The notes beneath the pieces were generated by a model, which searched no databases, was not told the origin of the DNA, and saw only the letters and a program-made list of their open reading frames with translations. A stretch of 6,613 bases of DNA from positions 1 to 6,613 of the forward strand of contig QIFF01000307.1 of the NCBI GenBank assembly GCA_003230635.1, read 5' to 3'. This document shows, in pieces, positions 6,216 to 6,613 of this stretch. The position numbers were made by a program, and so were the translations under genes. How positions within the stretch are numbered: position 1 is the first letter of the stretch; the number at the start of each line of letters is the position of its first letter. This DNA comes from a bacterium. Lineage in GTDB: Bacteria > SZUA-182.

Positions 6216-6613
6216 TTAAAACCTCTTCTTCCGCACCTGAACTCCCAGACCCAGGGTCAGGGGCCAGGCGCTGTTTTTGAGGGAACGTACTTCGGCAATC
6301 AGGCTCTGCTGGCGGGGTTGGTGACGCTCTTGAAATTGCGGGGGCCGGTGGCGGGATAAAATTTGCTGATAATTCCCTGTTCCTGCTGTCCGTTGTCAAA
6401 TAAGAGCTCCACCTTTTCCTGGGGGTGCCAATAGGACTCTTCCTCTTGCGGGAAATAGGCTTTGACAAATACGCTGGCCGGGTCGACAATACTCAACAGG
6501 GCTTCCCCCGGCATTACCACTTCCCCCGGCTTTTTAAAGACTTGATTGACAATCCCTGAAAGGGGAGAGGACAAGGTGCGTTCCTGGAGGGAGTGTTTGA
6601 GCAGCGCCAACTG
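6216..6613 (-). pseudogene. HlyD-family periplasmic adaptor, 3' part, frameshifted (5' end off the window)
   Basis: The open frame from the right edge encodes the end of the coiled-coil hairpin (QLALLKHSLQERTL), the second half of the lipoyl-like domain (SPLSGIVNQVFKKPGEVVMPGEALLSIVDP) and the start of the beta-barrel (VKAYFPQEEESY..KVELLFDNG). Such adaptors bridge an inner-membrane ABC or RND exporter to an outer-membrane channel, or form part of a lipid/drug efflux complex. After YPATGP the frame runs into a stop at 6301-6299. A shift of one base at the C5 run (6344-6340 on the minus strand) restores a family-like tail, PQFQERHQPRQQ..SLIAEVR..WPLTLGLGVQVRKKRF, ending at TAA 6218-6216. A six-C run would make the gene intact, so a one-base loss, real or an assembly error, is the simplest reading. 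The TTG at 6610 is not a real start, since the frame continues off the edge. The partner transporter genes are not in view. Confidence 0.85.

Noticed and set aside
6241..6270. GACCC-A-GGGTC palindrome as a glnA terminator
   Set aside because: It has no usable loop and no T-run, and it lies within the coding remnant of hlyD.
6338..6349. Programmed -1 frameshift site in hlyD
   Set aside because: The codons GGC CCC CGC do not form a standard slippery heptamer, I saw no downstream stimulatory structure, and HlyD adaptors are not known to use frameshifting.
5728..6489. A 253-codon open frame on the minus strand across the glnA 3' end and the hlyD remnant
   Set aside because: It overlaps two recognisable genes in other frames, and its protein looks like shadow translation.

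Overview
The window looks like chromosomal DNA from an anaerobic-type, probably Gram-negative bacterium. The clues are a class I-alpha glutamine synthetase, a periplasmic adaptor (HlyD-type) gene, and a membrane sensor kinase with a GAF and long coiled-coil layout common in Desulfobacterota and relatives. This placement is an inference from protein style, not a proven assignment.

Layout, left to right. (1) Positions 1-1513, minus strand: the first 504 residues of a membrane-bound GAF sensor histidine kinase. Its ATPase domain and any receiver domains lie off the left edge. (2) 1514-2123: a gene-poor spacer of about 600 bases. It holds a likely kinase promoter on the minus strand, a perfect tandem 16-bp repeat, and a perfect extended -10 promoter whose core is a 13-bp palindrome. 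(3) 2124-2918, plus strand: an AT-rich single gene for a DUF5677-like protein of unknown function, different in base and codon use from everything around it. (4) 2928-4457, minus strand: a complete YifB/ComM AAA+ ATPase, convergent with the previous gene. (5) 4458-4869: a divergent control region between yifB and glnA. It has candidate promoters on both strands and a 74-bp element made of two inverted GTAG-plus-hairpin units, which is the architecture of a REPIN/BIME-type mobile repeat. (6) 4870-6207, plus strand: complete glutamine synthetase I-alpha. (7) 6216-6613, minus strand: the 3' part of an HlyD-family adaptor gene, broken by an apparent one-base loss in a run of five C (G on the plus strand).

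The genes do not form one pathway. Each appears to be its own transcription unit, in alternating or convergent orientation: signalling (kinase), unknown (DUF5677), DNA recombination/uptake (YifB), nitrogen assimilation (GlnA) and envelope transport (HlyD). The signals most worth following are the REPIN-like element in the glnA leader, the AT-rich DUF5677 gene with its own palindromic promoter, and the HlyD frameshift.
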